From assembly GCA_034008185.1 (NCBI GenBank), contig CM067081.1, forward strand, positions 27,464,806-27,528,805: a stretch of DNA of 64,000 nucleotides, in the 5' to 3' direction. Positions 35,201 through 48,313 of the stretch are shown one piece after another. The notes under the pieces are model-generated. The model saw only the letters and a list, made by a program, of their open reading frames with translations, ran no database searches and was not told the origin of the DNA. The position numbers and the translations under genes were made by a program. The stretch comes from Gorsachius magnificus. Taxonomy: Eukaryota > Chordata > Aves > Pelecaniformes > Ardeidae. Position 1 is the first letter of the stretch; the number at the start of each line of letters is the position of its first letter.

Positions 35201-36569
35201 TGACCTCCTGGTGATTTGCAGAGTTTATGGAGGTATCTGTCACTCATCTTGCAGGGAGGCAACCGCGGGAGATTTCCTTTTGCCCTCTTCCTTCTCTGAG
35301 ATTTATGGCAGGAGATGCATGAGTCAGTGACCATGCAGGAACCTTTTGGCTCCCAGGTGTCTTTTTCTCTTGGTATCTAAGAGTTTTAGTTGCTCATTGA
35401 CGTGGTACATGCTGTCCCGCAGCAGCTTCTTCCAGTTCCAGTAACAACCCTTTAGCGGCCCAGTCCATCATGGGAAGGATCAGCCTGCCTCCATGTGTTT
35501 GATGAGAAAAGGAAGTTGAGATTTGTTTTAGCTCTACCCTCCTTTGCCATAATGAGAGCTGAAACCTTCAGATATAGCTGCCTAAAGCAGGTGCTAAACC
35601 CATTCTGAGACACCAAAATAAAAGGTGCCAGATTTGCAGATGCTCTGGGCACGGGAATCAGAAGAAACTGTACTTCAGCGGCAGCCCTGAAAATAAGGCC
35701 ATGCAGTAAATAAACCCTGCTCTAGGCTTGAATATTTAGAAATGTCAGGCTTCTTTCCGCATTTCATTTTGCAGTAATTACTAATACTGACGTGTCTTTG
35801 TGCTGATTCAGAATCCTGATGAAAAGAGTGGGGTGCCTGAGAGATGCTGTGATCACTAATGGCTGCTTATCCATTTGCATGGAAAGGCCTTTAAGGCTTC
35901 CCTAAGACAACTTTTCAGGTGCTTGCACCTCACAATCCACACCAATCTTCCAGAAATGCAAGTTTCTCAATGTATAGGTGCCCTAAGACATCAGATGTTT
36001 CTCTTTCATGGAGGGAGATTTATGAATCTTTCTCCATCATGGCAGCCTCCAACGTCCAGGGAGCACTGCAAAGCCAAAAGCATTTAAAATCACCTCAGAC
36101 GATAGTTACATTTCTTTTAGCACCTTCGCCCAATTAATGAACTTAAATTTAGTTTCTCATTTAACTGTTATGGTCTATTTTAAAATTAAATACAGTGAAG
36201 GCAAGATAAGCAGGACATGTGGACAAAATTTCATCTCTGTGTTCTGAGTTTCTCAGCCTTACAATAAGCGCTGCCATTATGAGTAAAGAGAGCAGAACTG
36301 GGATGAAATTCAGAGGTGGTTTAATCAAATGACCTGCTTTGGGCACAAGCTATGAAGAACAAATCTAGTTTATTCAGCACAGCTCTTACCACAGCTTTCC
36401 AACAAAGCTTTTGTTCTTAGTCCTCTATTACTACACCAGCTATAGTAATACTATAACTAAACTATGCTATAACTATACTTCCTGTCTGGATCCCAAAGCA
36501 AGTTTCAGGTAGTGCTATGGCACGTACTTTTAAAATGGCTTCTTTCTTAGCTTCTCTCAAGGGAGGGAG
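32283..36569. other. Unique non-coding DNA, no gene recognised
   Basis: An alternating tract lies at about 33012-33045. The minus strand from 33940 to 33167 is purine-rich and gives three successive open frames of 60-92 codons, including KEQREAGRRKVQYQQLETED. I do not recognise a protein and see no convincing exon borders. The frame 34253-34672 (139 codons, minus) also lacks motifs. No young repeat is visible. Confidence 0.5.
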
Positions 36570-37300
36570 TCATAGAATCATAGAATGTTTTGGGTTGGAA
36601 CGGACCCCTAGAGGTCATCTAGTCCAACCCCCCTGCAGTGAGCAGGGACACTGCTAACCAGATCAGGTAGCTCAGAGCCCTGTCCAACCTGGCCTTGAAT
36701 GTTCCCAGGGATGGGGCCTCCACCACCTCTCTGGGCAACCTGTTCCAGTGTTTCACCACCCTCATTGTAAAGAATTTCTTCCTCATATCCAGTCTAAATC
36801 TACCCTGTTGTAGTTTAAAACCATTGCCCCTTGTCCTGTCACAGCTGGCCCTACTAAAAAGATTTTCCCCATCTTTCCTATAGGCCCCCTTTAGGTACTG
36901 AAAGGCCGTAATCAGGTCTCCCCGCAGCCTTCTCTTCTCCAGGCTGAACAAGCCCAACTCTCTCAGCCTGTCCTCATAAGAGAGGTGCTCCAGCCCTCAG
37001 ATCATTTTTGTGGCCTCCTCTGGACCCGCTCCAACAGTTCCATGTCCTTCTTGTGCTGAGGGCTCCAGAGCTGGATGCAGGACTCCAGGTGAGGTCTCAC
37101 CAGAGCAGAGTGGAGGGGCAGAATCCCCTCCCTCGACCTGCTGGCCACGCTTCTCCTGATGCAGCCCAGAGTACGGTTGGCCTTCTGGGCCGCCAGCGCA
37201 CATTGCCGGCTCATGTCCAGCTTTTTATCCAGCAGTACCCCCAAGTCCTTCTCATCAGGGCTGCTCTCAATCCTGTCATCCCTCAGCCTGTATTGATACC
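36570..37300 (-). mobile_element. CR1 retrotransposon, 5'-truncated
   Basis: The 3' end is at 36570 (complement of TTCTATGATTCTATGA) and the 5' truncation is near 37300, giving about 730 bp. Translated, it covers the ORF2 C-terminus from YRLRDDRIESSPDEKDLGVL through RRSVASRSREGILPLHSALV to [18 protein letters not shown], with a frame break near 37005. Same subfamily as 9558-10228 and 58104-58446. The 157-codon frame at 37002-37475 is half CR1 and half flanking DNA and is not a gene. Confidence 0.95.
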
Positions 37301-40300
37301 AGGGAAAAGATAATTTTAAATACAAAAACTGAGATGAGAGCATCAGTTTTACATAAATATTTGGGTATTTTGTATTCAGTCTATTGCAGTAATAGGCAGT
37401 GTAGCCTGGTAATAGAAATGGAAACTGGGAAGCTGGAGATCTCAGGTCTTCAGGGCTACTGCGACTATAGTACAAGTATTGATTCTGGGTTACTTCCCCT
37501 CAGCAGGAACTTAAAGAAAATGCAAACAACATTACCAAACAACAGAGATTTAAGGTGGAACAGAATTCCGAAGAAAATATATTGTTGTTGATGACTATGC
37601 AAAGAGAACTTATAATGGAATTTAATAAAGGGAAGGGAAAGTAAAAGTGAGTAAATATCTTGAAGAGTTTTTTCAAGTTGTATTTGTTGGTGTGAATCAT
37701 CATCCTTAAATTTACTTTAAATCTGAGCTTCAGAAGTTTTATCACTAATCCGTTTACTGCAGCATTTTTTGCAGAAGTTTTATTTTTATAAAAATCTTAG
37801 CTCAAAGTATAGCAGACAACAGATGACAAGTCTACATCTTGCAGGTAAAATTCCACTAGCAAAAGGTCAGGTCTAGTAAACTCCTCCAGAATAGGTTAGG
37901 AAAACAAAGACTGTCTGTTATTCCATCAGTTCTCATCTGGGACACAGCCAGAATTACTAGAGGCACTACTGAACTAAGGAAGAAACGTGTGTTCCTGTGC
38001 AGTCCTAACATAGGGGTAAGTCTACTTTGGTTAATGTAATGCTTTGTGCTATCTTGTTGCTGACAAGGTAAATTGGTGCTCTCTGACAATCTCTGTTTTT
38101 AAACGTAGTTTTATTAGTAGTCATTTGCTGAGTATCAGTTGAAAGACAACCAAGGTTTCTAAACTCAAATATCTATTGTTACTTTACCAGGTCAATATTA
38201 AACAACTCACTGAATAATTCAAGTTTGAAAGGTTTTGAGTGCTCCTGAGGGCACGAGAAACAGTAGATGCTCAGACACTTGCAGTGCAGACTGCCTGTTC
38301 AGGGATCTAACTTCTGGTATGCATTTTTTAAGATCATTGACTTATACAATCAATGCTTTGCAGAGCCACAAGAGAGGTCTGCCTCTCTTATAGGGAACTC
38401 GGAGAGGGCTGATATGAAAATACCACAGTACGTGAATAACAACTTCTTAAGTAGTCTCTGGTTTTGTCTGCAGAGGAATGGAAAGGGAGTGGAATAGTCT
38501 CCTTTCACATCACTACGGTGTAAATATGCCTAACCCTGATCTTTGGTTACAGCCTCAGCGGTAAAGAAAAGCTGCAGATATCTCACTTGCACTTGCAAGG
38601 TGATTTCACCTGGACATAGTCTTACAAACTCAACATTTGGCCAAGTGGTCCATGTAATCCAGTAGCTGCTGTCTCACAGAGCTGCGTAGCAGGCACTTCA
38701 GGGACCGGTGCTACAGCTGGGACTTCTACCCCACGGGAAGCTTCTCCCCAATTCCTGTCAGCCAGTAGCTGGTTTATAGGAAATATCAGCGAGGATCATT
38801 TTGGGGAGGATTGTCTATTTTTAACTACAGATGTTCCTACAGACCACATAGATGAGACCTTGGCCTCTCTCACCTCCTGTTTCAGTGAATTTGACAAGTT
38901 AATTATACAGCACGCTAAAGAGAAAATATCAAAAATCTTGTTGCATTTTCTTGGCACGTCCTTCAAAGGCCTTCACTCAGTTCTTCGGCATCCTCTGAGA
39001 AATGCATACTGATGTCAAAGGTCATGTCTTTTGGACTATCTGTTGGAATTGAAACCTGATATGAACAGGAGTTTATCTAAAAAAAGGACGAACAAAAAAC
39101 TCCAGCAAAAATATAGCTCCCGTTGTATATGGGTTTGAATGCAAACTGCAATGCTGAATCCTACAAACTGTATGAGACAGACTTGAATCCAAACACTAAA
39201 TCTAATTTGATATCTGGGTTGGATGGACCAAGCCAGAAATGCACATCCATGCTCTTCAAAGAAAGAGGCAGCTGGTGAAGCCAGATGGGAGTGATGAGGG
39301 GAGGGGTTTGCAAGTTTTTTTCTGAGGGGAGGGTTTGCATGCTGAAGAGAGGGGACTGGGAGACAGGTCTCAGCCCAGGACCTAGCTCTGCTCCAGCATT
39401 TCTGGGTCCTTTAAATTAAATTTGCAAGTGTTCAGTCATTTTGAAAATGCTGAAGCCCTCAATATGGGGCTTCATTTTTCAAAGGTCTGCTCCTGAAACA
39501 AACAGGGACAGTGAAACCAGGGATTTGGCCACTAAAATTTCTTGTGGTATTCATCAGCTAATTTTAGCAAAAAGTGCTTTGCATCCACTTGAACAGAGAA
39601 ATACTAAGAAACAGGTTTTTTTCACTCTTATGCTTCTTTTTTTTTTTCCCCCCACCTATTTCTATACTGATGCACAAACATAGCAGAATATTTTGTTTCC
39701 TTTTCTTTCTCTACACCAGCACTGTGATCATCAACTGTGTCTTTGTGAAACACGCAGATTCGGGAAACTTTGCACCAGCAGGCTGCATGCATTTCACGAT
39801 TCCCTTATGTACTGTACAAAAAGAGAGAGGGTCAAATCATTACACTGGAGGGCTTTATTGCACTGGCATGAAAGAGTGTTACTGTGTTTTCTTTGAGCTG
39901 GTCTGGATTTGCATGGCTGGGACAAGGACGAGAACAGTTCTTTGTCCACACTATCTGTAGGTCACATAATCTTCAGGGCAGAAGGGAAAGTACAAACAAG
40001 TGTGTTTATTACGGCTACTGAAGAAGATGGGAGTTGGCCACTCCAGCAAACGTGGGAGGCTCTGTTGCAGTGTTGAGAGTTGGAAGGATAATTGATAACA
40101 GTTTGGGGAAAAGAAAAAGTAGTTCTTGAAAATCAAGGGTATGAAGCTCTCAGTAAAAAGGATATGTGAATTTTGTAATTTAAAAAAAAATACTGATAAG
40201 TTTGGAAGCATTTATGACCAAAATAATGGCAAATTATTCTAATTGTTGGACAAATCCGTATGATATAGCTGCTGTCTCATAAAAAATTCAGCAGCAAAAT

Positions 40301-41504
40301 GGTCCCCACTCCAGAATATTTAATATCTAGAAGACTGCTGTGCAAAATGAAGTCGTCACTGAAGAAGCTTTCTTTTTCTCTTTCAGTTTAGTAGTTGTTT
40401 CATTCATTACCTTTCTTGGCATTATGAAAGAAGCAGTTATTTTGGAAGGCTATAAATGATAAAAGGTCATCAGATGACGACAAAGAGAGCTTTTATCCCT
40501 ATGTGGTTACTAGAAACTGCTACCAGAGAGAACTGTCAGGGCGATGCATACCTTTTTGCTGAGCCAGTGCTTTGGGGGTTTTTTTTGTTCTCATGCTCAC
40601 GAGCAGCTGCCATCGAGAAGCCATGTGAATGGGAGGAGGGACAGGGACAGGACTTGGAGTTTCATCACCAGTTAAGAAGAAAGAGATATTTAGAAAAGTA
40701 CTCGTGGATGAATGGAATATTTGGAGACTGATCAGTATCCAGAGAGGAATTAGAGACATTTTCTTTAGCTATAGAAGAGTAAATAGAAATGTAAAAAATA
40801 AATAAAACAGTGTTAGATAATCTATAGGTAATGTTGTGACTACTACATCTATTTGCAAGAGGATTAAATTCCCTCCAATTTCATCCAGTCGCATTTCAAA
40901 TACCCAGGAGAGTGCAGGAATTCATCAAGTCCAAGCTGAATTGGGCAACAACAGGACCTAGCTTCATACATTTGTTAGAAGTGCAGGAAAGTAAAAAAAA
41001 GTAGAGTGAAAGACCAGGAATCAAGGGGAGTTGAAGTGCTTTGAGTATTATTAATTATTTAATTAATCCTTTCCAAATTCCGTAGCTATGTTACAATATG
41101 GACCAGATAAGTGGTTCTCTGTGAATTTATGAATTTACAGCTTAAATCTTGTTGGTTCACTCTGAGCTCGAAGGGCGGATTGAAGTGGTGAATAAGACTT
41201 TGAAGGAAACACTCCCAGTGGATTTTTTCTTTTCAAATGCATAAGATTTCTTCCACTTGGGAATAATGTTATCTGCTCACGTACTATATGGGGAAAGGAC
41301 TTGGGCCAGGAAGCTTCACAGCACAGAGAGAACAATTGGTGGACAGCATCCTAATTGCGAAGAGACTTGGTATTTCATTGTTCGCAGGCATTGTTGTTCA
41401 CCGTATTTGCTACATCAGTCATTCTACAAAGGTACAAATAGTGACCTTAGTATTGCAATATCTGAGGGCCTCTCATGCACCTCCACTTAATTAGCTGTAA
41501 AACT
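37301..41504. other. Unique non-coding DNA, no gene recognised
   Basis: Contains a G-rich stretch at 39294-39361 with a near-duplicated GAGGGGAGGG(G)TTTGCA motif, and a T12C6 run at 39636-39653. Frames of up to 128 codons (39574-39960) include the homopolymer runs and have no motif. No repeat of known type is recognised. Confidence 0.55.
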
Positions 41505-41660
41505 CCCTGCACAGAACTGAAACACAAAGAGCTTAAGTAACGTGTCAGAGGTGAGACAGGGAGTCTGTGGTGGAAAGAGAAGGGAGCAGCGTCCAGGGCT
41601 TCAGCCACAGCTTCCGTCTCCCTCCCCAGCTCCCTACTCTCACCACCCACCCATAGAGCC
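41505..41660 (+). repeat. Probable MIR-like SINE remnant
   Basis: GAACTGAAACACAAAGAGCT, TTAAGTAACGTGTCAGAGGT and GAGACAGGGAGTCTGTGGTGG follow one another as in the MIR core, where AAACTGAGGCTCAGAGAGGT leads into TTAAGTGACTTGCCCAAGGTC, ACACAGC and GTGGCAGAGC. This is the clearest MIR-like match in the window, although it is still diverged. Confidence 0.55.
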
Positions 41661-43199
41661 GCCTTGTGGAACCAGAGCTAAAGCACTAATAGGGATGCTG
41701 GATCATTTTACAGCAGCGTGTAGAATTACTGGAAGTGAGTTTATTGCTTTCTAATGGCTCAGGTCATTCATCCTTCAGTATTCATGTGGGAGAAGGCATC
41801 CACTGAGCTGAAACACTACTGTTGCAGCTAATGCAGTGCACTCGGCTTACATCAACAGAGAAGCAAAACCAGAGCTCATCCCAACATCCCCACAATGTTT
41901 CTCTGAATGTAAGTATGAAAAAACAGTCTGAACAGGTCTCAGTGATTCTTTTTTTCCAGTCCATATTTATAAAACTTGGCTTTTTACATTCTTCCTGCTG
42001 GGCTACTTAATAAGAAAGATTAAGCACTATGATAGAAATCAGAGTTGCTATAATATTTGAGTAGGCTCTTCTGGGGTCTGTCGGTGAGATTTAAGGGTCA
42101 AGGTCATGCAAAAGTCACTTTTTATGAATTGCAATCACCTTGTTGCTTCTTATCACTGTCTCCCTGCCTTATCCTCAAAAAAAACCCCAAAAAAGCATAA
42201 GGACAAATCATTTTCTAAATAAGGAACCTGAGTGCAGAATGAGCAAGCCTAGATGTCACAGTCAGTCATTTACTTTTCTAATATTGGTTTGTGCTTTTGC
42301 TCCTATCGCTGTTTGTGTTTACTGCTGACTGACTGCGTCCTGCTGTGCCTGCTTAAAATCTGTTGGTATCACAAGAAAAATATTATAGCCCAGATGACTG
42401 TTATACTTGCTACTCATCTAGCAAAAACATAGAAATTCCAGAGAAGTCCTTCCTCACCTGCTGACTGAGGACACGTGTGAATTGGGACAGCTCTCCGGTG
42501 AGCCACTGAATGGATAGTTGATAACATCTGGCCAACCAGCCTACTGAGGCTCAGTGGAGGAAGCCTGAAGCTTGGCTTTGGTATCTGTGATCTACAAAGC
42601 TGAGCCTATCTGCTGCAAGAGGGATAGTCTGGTTGCTGCCACGCCAAAGGCAGGACCTAAGGTCTGTGTTTTTCTTCTGTGTCTCTGAAATGGCTTGTCC
42701 CTCAGGTCTGCTAGGAGGGATTGTAGAAACTACAGTTGTACCTGGACACTTTCAGCAGACATGAACACAGGACTTCGTTTTCCTTTTCTTCATTGACAGC
42801 TGCATCCTACACCAAAGGGTCAATACCTACACAAACACACTTCTCGGTGAGGGCATGAAGATACTGAAAGGTGCAGAAAGACTTGAGCATGACCTTCCCA
42901 CGCACTTTTCAAAGCTGTGAGCCAGCTCTGGGGATTGAATAACCCTGTCACATAAATTGCAAAGAAGAGGTCCTGTCTGTATCTATCTATGGAGACAAGC
43001 CATGACTGTCTGTGACCTTGCTCATGATACATTAAACAAGCACTTCAATCACAGCCACTCTACTGCTTCCAATTCGATTCATTGCTTGAGCATGAATTTT
43101 TCAGGACTAATTACATCTAATCATGTGTGGCTTGAACACGTGAGCAAACTAAAGGTTCAGCAGCAAGACATGACATGAATGAGAAATTGGTTGGCAAGG
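41661..43199. other. Unique non-coding DNA, no gene recognised
   Basis: Frames are short (60-73 codons) and lack motifs. No repeats are recognised before the LTR that starts at 43200. Confidence 0.6.
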
Positions 43200-43791
43200 T
43201 GTCGTGCTTTAACCCCTGTAGGCAGTAAAGCACCACACATCCACTCGCTCACTCCCACCCAGTGGAATGGGGGAGCAAATTATAAGGGTAAGAGTGCAAA
43301 AACTCATAGGTTGAGATAAAGATGGTTTAATAATTAAAAAAAATAAAGAAAGAAAAAACAGAGAGAAAAAAAAAAACAAAACCAAGAAAAAAAAAGTGAT
43401 GCAAAAAACCCCCAGATGCTCACCACCAACCAACCAATACCCAGCTAGTTCCCAGCAATGGCAGCCCTGGCCAACCTCCCCCTGTCCCCCTGTTGTGTGT
43501 GTCCGTTCCCCCCTCCCCAGTTTTATTGCTGAGCATGACGCCATATGGTATAGGATATCCCTTTGGTCAGCTGGGGTCAGCTGTCCTGGCTGTGACCCCT
43601 CCCAACATCTTGTGCACCGCCAGCCCACTCACTGTCAGGGTGGTGTGGGAAGCAGAAAAGGCCTTGATTCTGTACAAGCACTGCTCAGCAATAGCTAAAG
43701 CAACCCTGTGTTATCAACACTGTTTTCATCACAAATCCAAAACATAGTACCTATGAAGAAGACTAACTCCATCCCAACTGTAGCCAGTACA
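43200..43791. mobile_element. Solo ERV LTR (about 592 bp)
   Basis: Begins TGTCGTGCTTTAACCCC and ends near TAGCCAGTACA. Internal blocks include CCACTCGCTCACTCCCACCC, AGTGGAATGGGGGAGC, ATAGGTTGAGATAAAGATGG, CTCACCACCAACCAACC, ATGACGCCATATGGTATAGG and TTGGTCAGCTGGGGTCAGCT, in the order I know for this bird LTR. It is the same family as 23599-23868 but without the internal deletion. It has an A-rich expansion at about 43338-43398. Flanking 5-mers CAAGG and TAGGG differ by two transitions, compatible with an aged target duplication. There is no adjacent internal retroviral sequence, so it is a solo LTR. Confidence 0.85.
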
Positions 43792-45021
43792 TAGGGACGT
43801 AAAGCCAGACTTACATCTATGAAGAGGTAGAAAGTAGCCAATCCTGAAGAGATGCAGTAAAGCACAGACAGTTTGGGAAAGAGGTAGAATATGCAGGACC
43901 TGTTTTTAATACAAAAGGTAGTTATGAGAGGGGAGGCTCTCCTCATCTTTGTTTTAAGCCAAGGAAAGGACAGAATGCAAGGGACCATGCCATGATGGAA
44001 TTGCCTTGCTTCATTAGGGAGGGTAGCAAGGTACGATGGGCTTTGAGGAAGCAAATTTCAATAGACTTGGGCAACTGGTGAGTAAGATCTCATGGGAGGC
44101 GATCAATTTGGAGATGGAAAAGATGGCTGTTTTCTTTGAAGAAGTGTTCCTAAGAGCATGCTGCCAACTGTCCCAGAGAGGAAGAGGAATAAGAAGTTTA
44201 GTAAGAGGTTAGAGTGGCAAATTACTGAGCTCTTCATTGACACAACCTCAAGGGGCCACATAGAAAGAGAATTGAGAAAAGATTGCTGAGTGCAACTCTA
44301 AACTACAAGGGGCATCAGGAAAAGAAAGGCACAAAGCGAGATACCTTCTGTCTCTGGTCATAGCATGATTTCTTGTTAGCTTCTGTAGGGACACCAGTAA
44401 TAAGGAGACAAACAAGGAAATGTGTAATCCATCATCAGTAGAGGGGGAAAGCTATTTACTGATTATGCTTAACGTCTTTTGCTTGCATCCGTGTTAAATG
44501 AGTTTTTTGCTTCCCTTGGTAAAAAAGGTTAACTGCAGTCACTTGACTAATCATTTCATACTTGTGACAAAGGGGCAAGATGCGCCTCCGGGTGGATGGC
44601 AGCCACAGCAAGCACAGAGCTGTGGGAAGCTGCAAAAGATACGAGCTCCTGGGAGGCTGGGAAAGGCAGGGATGCTGCTGAGCCTGTACGAGAGGGCAGG
44701 GAACAACCAGGCAATTCCCAATCTTCAGGTCCCAAAAAGAAGTACTTAGAAGAAAGCCAGGTGTATCAACTCTCATGGGTCTGTTGAGATTACTTAGGAA
44801 TAAACGTCCCACTTCCCTCTCCAAAAAGACAGTTTGGTAGAAGATGGGTTGGGTTTACAGTCGCCAGCTGACTATGGGGCGGGAATTGCACGGTTTTGAA
44901 AAGAAAAACAGGAACACACAATCGCTCAAAAGGAAGATAGCCTGCAAACAAGGCAAGGAATTGTCTGCTTCTCTCAGCTGTGAGAAGGTTGGCTCTGGAT
45001 TTCTGTGACAAATTTTTGGTG
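43792..45021. other. Unique non-coding DNA, no gene recognised
   Basis: No recognisable gene or repeat. Minus-strand frames of 119-122 codons (43695-44054, 44456-44824) lack motifs; the first partly overlaps the LTR. Confidence 0.55.
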
Positions 45022-45125
45022 CTGAAGAGAGCAAATAAAATGGTTGGAGGAAGGGGGAAGATATGGCTTGTGAGGAAAGATCGAATGAATTGGGGTTGTT
45101 TAGCCTGCAGAGGGGAGACTGGTGT
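45022..45125 (+). mobile_element. Old CR1 internal fragment
   Basis: TGAAGAGAGCAAATAAAATG, GAAGATATGGCTTGTGAGG, AAAGATCGAATGAATTGGGG and TTGTTTAGCCTGCAGAGGGG follow the ORF2 segment that in other copies encodes RRATK..., the [11 protein letters not shown] stretch and [10 protein letters not shown]. Both ends fade out, and no 3' tail is present. Confidence 0.7.
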
Positions 45126-48100
45126 GTAGGTATGAGATGGAGGAGAGGTGGCTGCCAAAAGGAAAAGAAGCTTTCCTCTGCCTAGTGTGGGCTGGGTGGG
45201 AAGTGCTGGGCTTGCACTACTGTTGGGACACTAAGAACTGTCAGGAGCCATCCAGGCTGGGAGGATCCTGCCCCTGAGCCACCTTGCAGCTCTGCATCCT
45301 CCAAGTCTCTGCAAGAACCACAGTCTGAAGGACCTGGCAGCCAAACAGCCCTGTGGAAACACTCTGGGTGGGTCTGGGTGGGCTGGACGAGAAAAAACAG
45401 TGTTTCATGGGCAGGGCTCCCTGATGGCATTGCAACCGCTTGAGGATGGGCTGCGTTTAATGACTGCTGTGACAAGCTGAAGAGTCTTGCAGGCTTTGCT
45501 GGTACAGCTCCTTGGAAACTTTGCTGGGCACTGATGTCATCGGGGTAATGCAACGTCAGCAACAAGCCCTCCAGGGCAGGCCAAGGACCCCGCTGCCTGC
45601 AGCTCCACCACGTGGCAGGGGGCTTGGAGCTGAGACCTTACGGCAGTCCCCAGAGCCTTCCAGCTTTTGCCCTAATCACAGCAGCAACTCTGAGCAGCTC
45701 CCAAATAAAAAGCCCACTTACATAAATCCCTGTAGAGACCTTGCGACTGCTTTTCTCATTTGTCATGAACACAGTGCTGATGCAGGGACAGAAGGAGATG
45801 AGAAAAGCAAGGGATACTTGCAATCTGTGGGAAATATCTATGCAGACAAATCAACTGCTACACGTGAGTCCCCACGGAAATAGGCCCTTGTCATTACATG
45901 CTAGTGCCAAATTTTAGCTCTGATTGTTGTAGTCCAACCTTGCCAAATCAGCTCAGCCAGTGGAGCTGCAGATTTAGCCGACAGCGAGATCGGTTCCTCG
46001 CACAAAAGGGTGGATCTCCGCACTGTGGGTGGATGGAGCAGCGGCAGAATGGGGACCCTTCTGCAGCAGACAAGTCAGCACACAGAAACCATCCTCCTGC
46101 CACTCAAATGGCTGGAGTGTCTGAAACATTAAATTAAATAAAATGAGAAAGGTTTTCTGGGCAAGCAAAAGGCAGCTCTGAGGAGCTGTGGCTCAGTGAA
46201 AGTCTGCAGTAGCAGCTTACAGGATGAGCCCAGCTCAGGAGATATGAAATAGCTCTAAACTGAAGAGGCATCTCAGGTCCTGGTAGAAGGCCAGTTGTTA
46301 TATTCTAGGCCTAGTGGGGCTGGTTTCCAAAAATCCCATGTGCCTTTTAGAGGATGCATTGGCTTCTGTACTGTTCCTACCTTAGCAAGATCAGGAAGGA
46401 TTTTATTTACAGAAAATGTGGTTTCAGCCTAGGTGTGCTGTGAAGAGCAGAGTATTTGCAAACTGGGCATAATCTTTCCATGTAGCCTTTGACACATGGA
46501 GGTAACGTTTCATTTTAGTATGCAAAGTTTGCCTCGGCCAAACTGCTGAGCTGAAAAAAACCCACATATGCCACCCTCAAAGCCTGAAAGAAACACTGAC
46601 AGTTTTACAAGTGGTTAAACTAAGCCTGGAGAACTCTTGCTTTCTGAGACAAGAGCTAACCATCTCTAATAGGTCCTTTCTATCTCCGGCTTCTCTGAAG
46701 CTACGAGCCTTTGAAGACTGTGACTGACAGGCTCATTAACACTGAGCAGACTCAAACGCACACAGAATAACTTGGTGAGCTAATTAGAGGAACGCTGGGA
46801 TAAAGAGAGCGTGACAATAAAATACTTCTGACGTTAATTAGAGGAAGAAAAAAAGCAAGGCTGAGCTTCCCTAAAGAAACCCAAGTGGGGAGGGAGTAAT
46901 CCTGCAGGATGCCGAGCACTCAGGGCGGCTTCAAGGCGCACTCCCGGGAGACCATTGCAGCTGGGCACGGAGCCGGGACATGGGGCTCCCCCCATGGCAG
47001 AGGGATGCGGCCCAAGCAGACACTTGGTGAAAGAAAGGGAGGGGGAAATAGCTTGAAGAAAAGACCTGTCTGAAAGGAAGAGCAATTCCTTTCTGCCTGT
47101 CTCCAACCTGATACGCAGGTTTTAATTCAAGCAGGCTAAGATGAAAAGCAAAGCCAAGGGAGGAAAGCAAATCTAGCTACAAAATAAGCAAAATTCAGGC
47201 TAAGAGTAAGGAATCATGAGGAACAGAAAGCAGATGCAGGGCTTGAGTGGTATTAACACGTGTTGCCGTGTGTCTCAACTGCCTCCCACAATGTTTAAAA
47301 AATGCACTAATGTTTTTTTTTCCTGTTCCTGTCCTCTGGCTCTCCCTAACTGCTTCCAGTTAGATGTCTCCAGGACACATTTTTCCCAGGTGTGCTTCCA
47401 CAGCTTCACATGCTCATTATTCCTTTCCGTGGGGCTTGGTGGTGGTGGCTCTGCCCCCTGCGATGTTCTGGGTTGAGTGTAACAGACATTCAAGCGGGAA
47501 AAGTGTTACCCAAAACTGCTGGCATCAGCTTGGGAGAAAGCAACATGGGGTGATTGCTACAGGAAGGGTCTCCAAGGGTCTCGATGCAGCAGGAGCACAA
47601 CAGCCGCTCTGCCCCAACACCTCTGAGCATCGAGATTCTCACTCATGAGAAATGGAAACGTAGCTGCATGTGTCTTTTCTTTTTTTTAAAGAAAAGAGAA
47701 AGAAAGGTGCCAGTAACTTTCAGAGACTAACCCTATGGATGTAAAGAGTTCAGCAGCAATTGCCGTGCACATCTAAAAAGGTGGTACAATTTCAGCTCCT
47801 ACATGTAAAGCAAGAGGGAAATTTTGTGTTTTCACAACTGATCCTTTCTTCCTCATATCCACTCTCTTATTTGACCTCAACATGACATGTGGATTCTCTT
47901 ATTTTGGGCTTACACTTAAGAATTTTCTTTTCTCATATAAAATCAATGGATGCATTTTTACTTTTAGTGGTAGTAAAATATTCTTTGTGGTGTCTTTATA
48001 TTGCGGTGTCTCTATTTGTTCAAAGGACAAGGAGTTGAATGTCATGCTTCTTTAGCGTGTAAAGCATTCAACTTTTCTTAAAATTCTCTGTTTTCCCATA

Positions 48101-48313
48101 ACAACTGATTGCAGTTTTTGTCATAATTTTTTTTATGCTTACTTTTGATGAAAAAACTTGGAAGAAACCAACAGCTTCAAAACCACCCCAAAAAATCACC
48201 AAGGAGAATGTGTTGGCTTTTCTAGAGGCTTTTACCACCACCACATCTGAGTACAGTTTTTATATTTAATGACCAAAGAAAAAAAGAGTTCTTATCTTGC
48301 AAGGCACAGTATA
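45126..48313. other. Unique non-coding DNA, no gene recognised
   Basis: Moderately GC-richer near 45240-45660 and 46880-47010. Frames of up to 127 codons (45182-45565) lack motifs. Possible conserved-element features are listed at 46781-46847. Confidence 0.55.
46781..46847 (+). promoter_or_regulatory. Paired TAATTAGAGGAA motif, possible enhancer core
   Basis: The 12-mer TAATTAGAGGAA occurs at 46781-46792 and again at 46835-46846, 54 bp apart on the same strand. TAATTA is a homeodomain core and GAGGAA is ETS-like. The surroundings are unique DNA. A regulatory role is inference only. Confidence 0.25.

Noticed and set aside
36429..36480. Small palindromic words TATAGTA/TACTATA
   Set aside because: A seven-base arm in AT-rich DNA is expected by chance.
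37002..37475. 157-codon frame on the minus strand
   Set aside because: The second half is CR1 ORF2 and the first half is flanking DNA read through by chance.
23916..39914. Several ATGCAAAT/ATTTGCAT octamers (for example 9123, 23916, 29784, 35873, 39907)
   Set aside because: About two or more are expected by chance in 64 kb of AT-rich DNA on both strands. They are not clustered.
23599..43791. Possible full ERV bounded by the two related LTRs at 23599 and 43200
   Set aside because: The LTRs are about 19 kb apart and one has a large internal deletion. The DNA between them holds CR1 and unique sequence with no gag, pol or env. They are independent solo LTRs.
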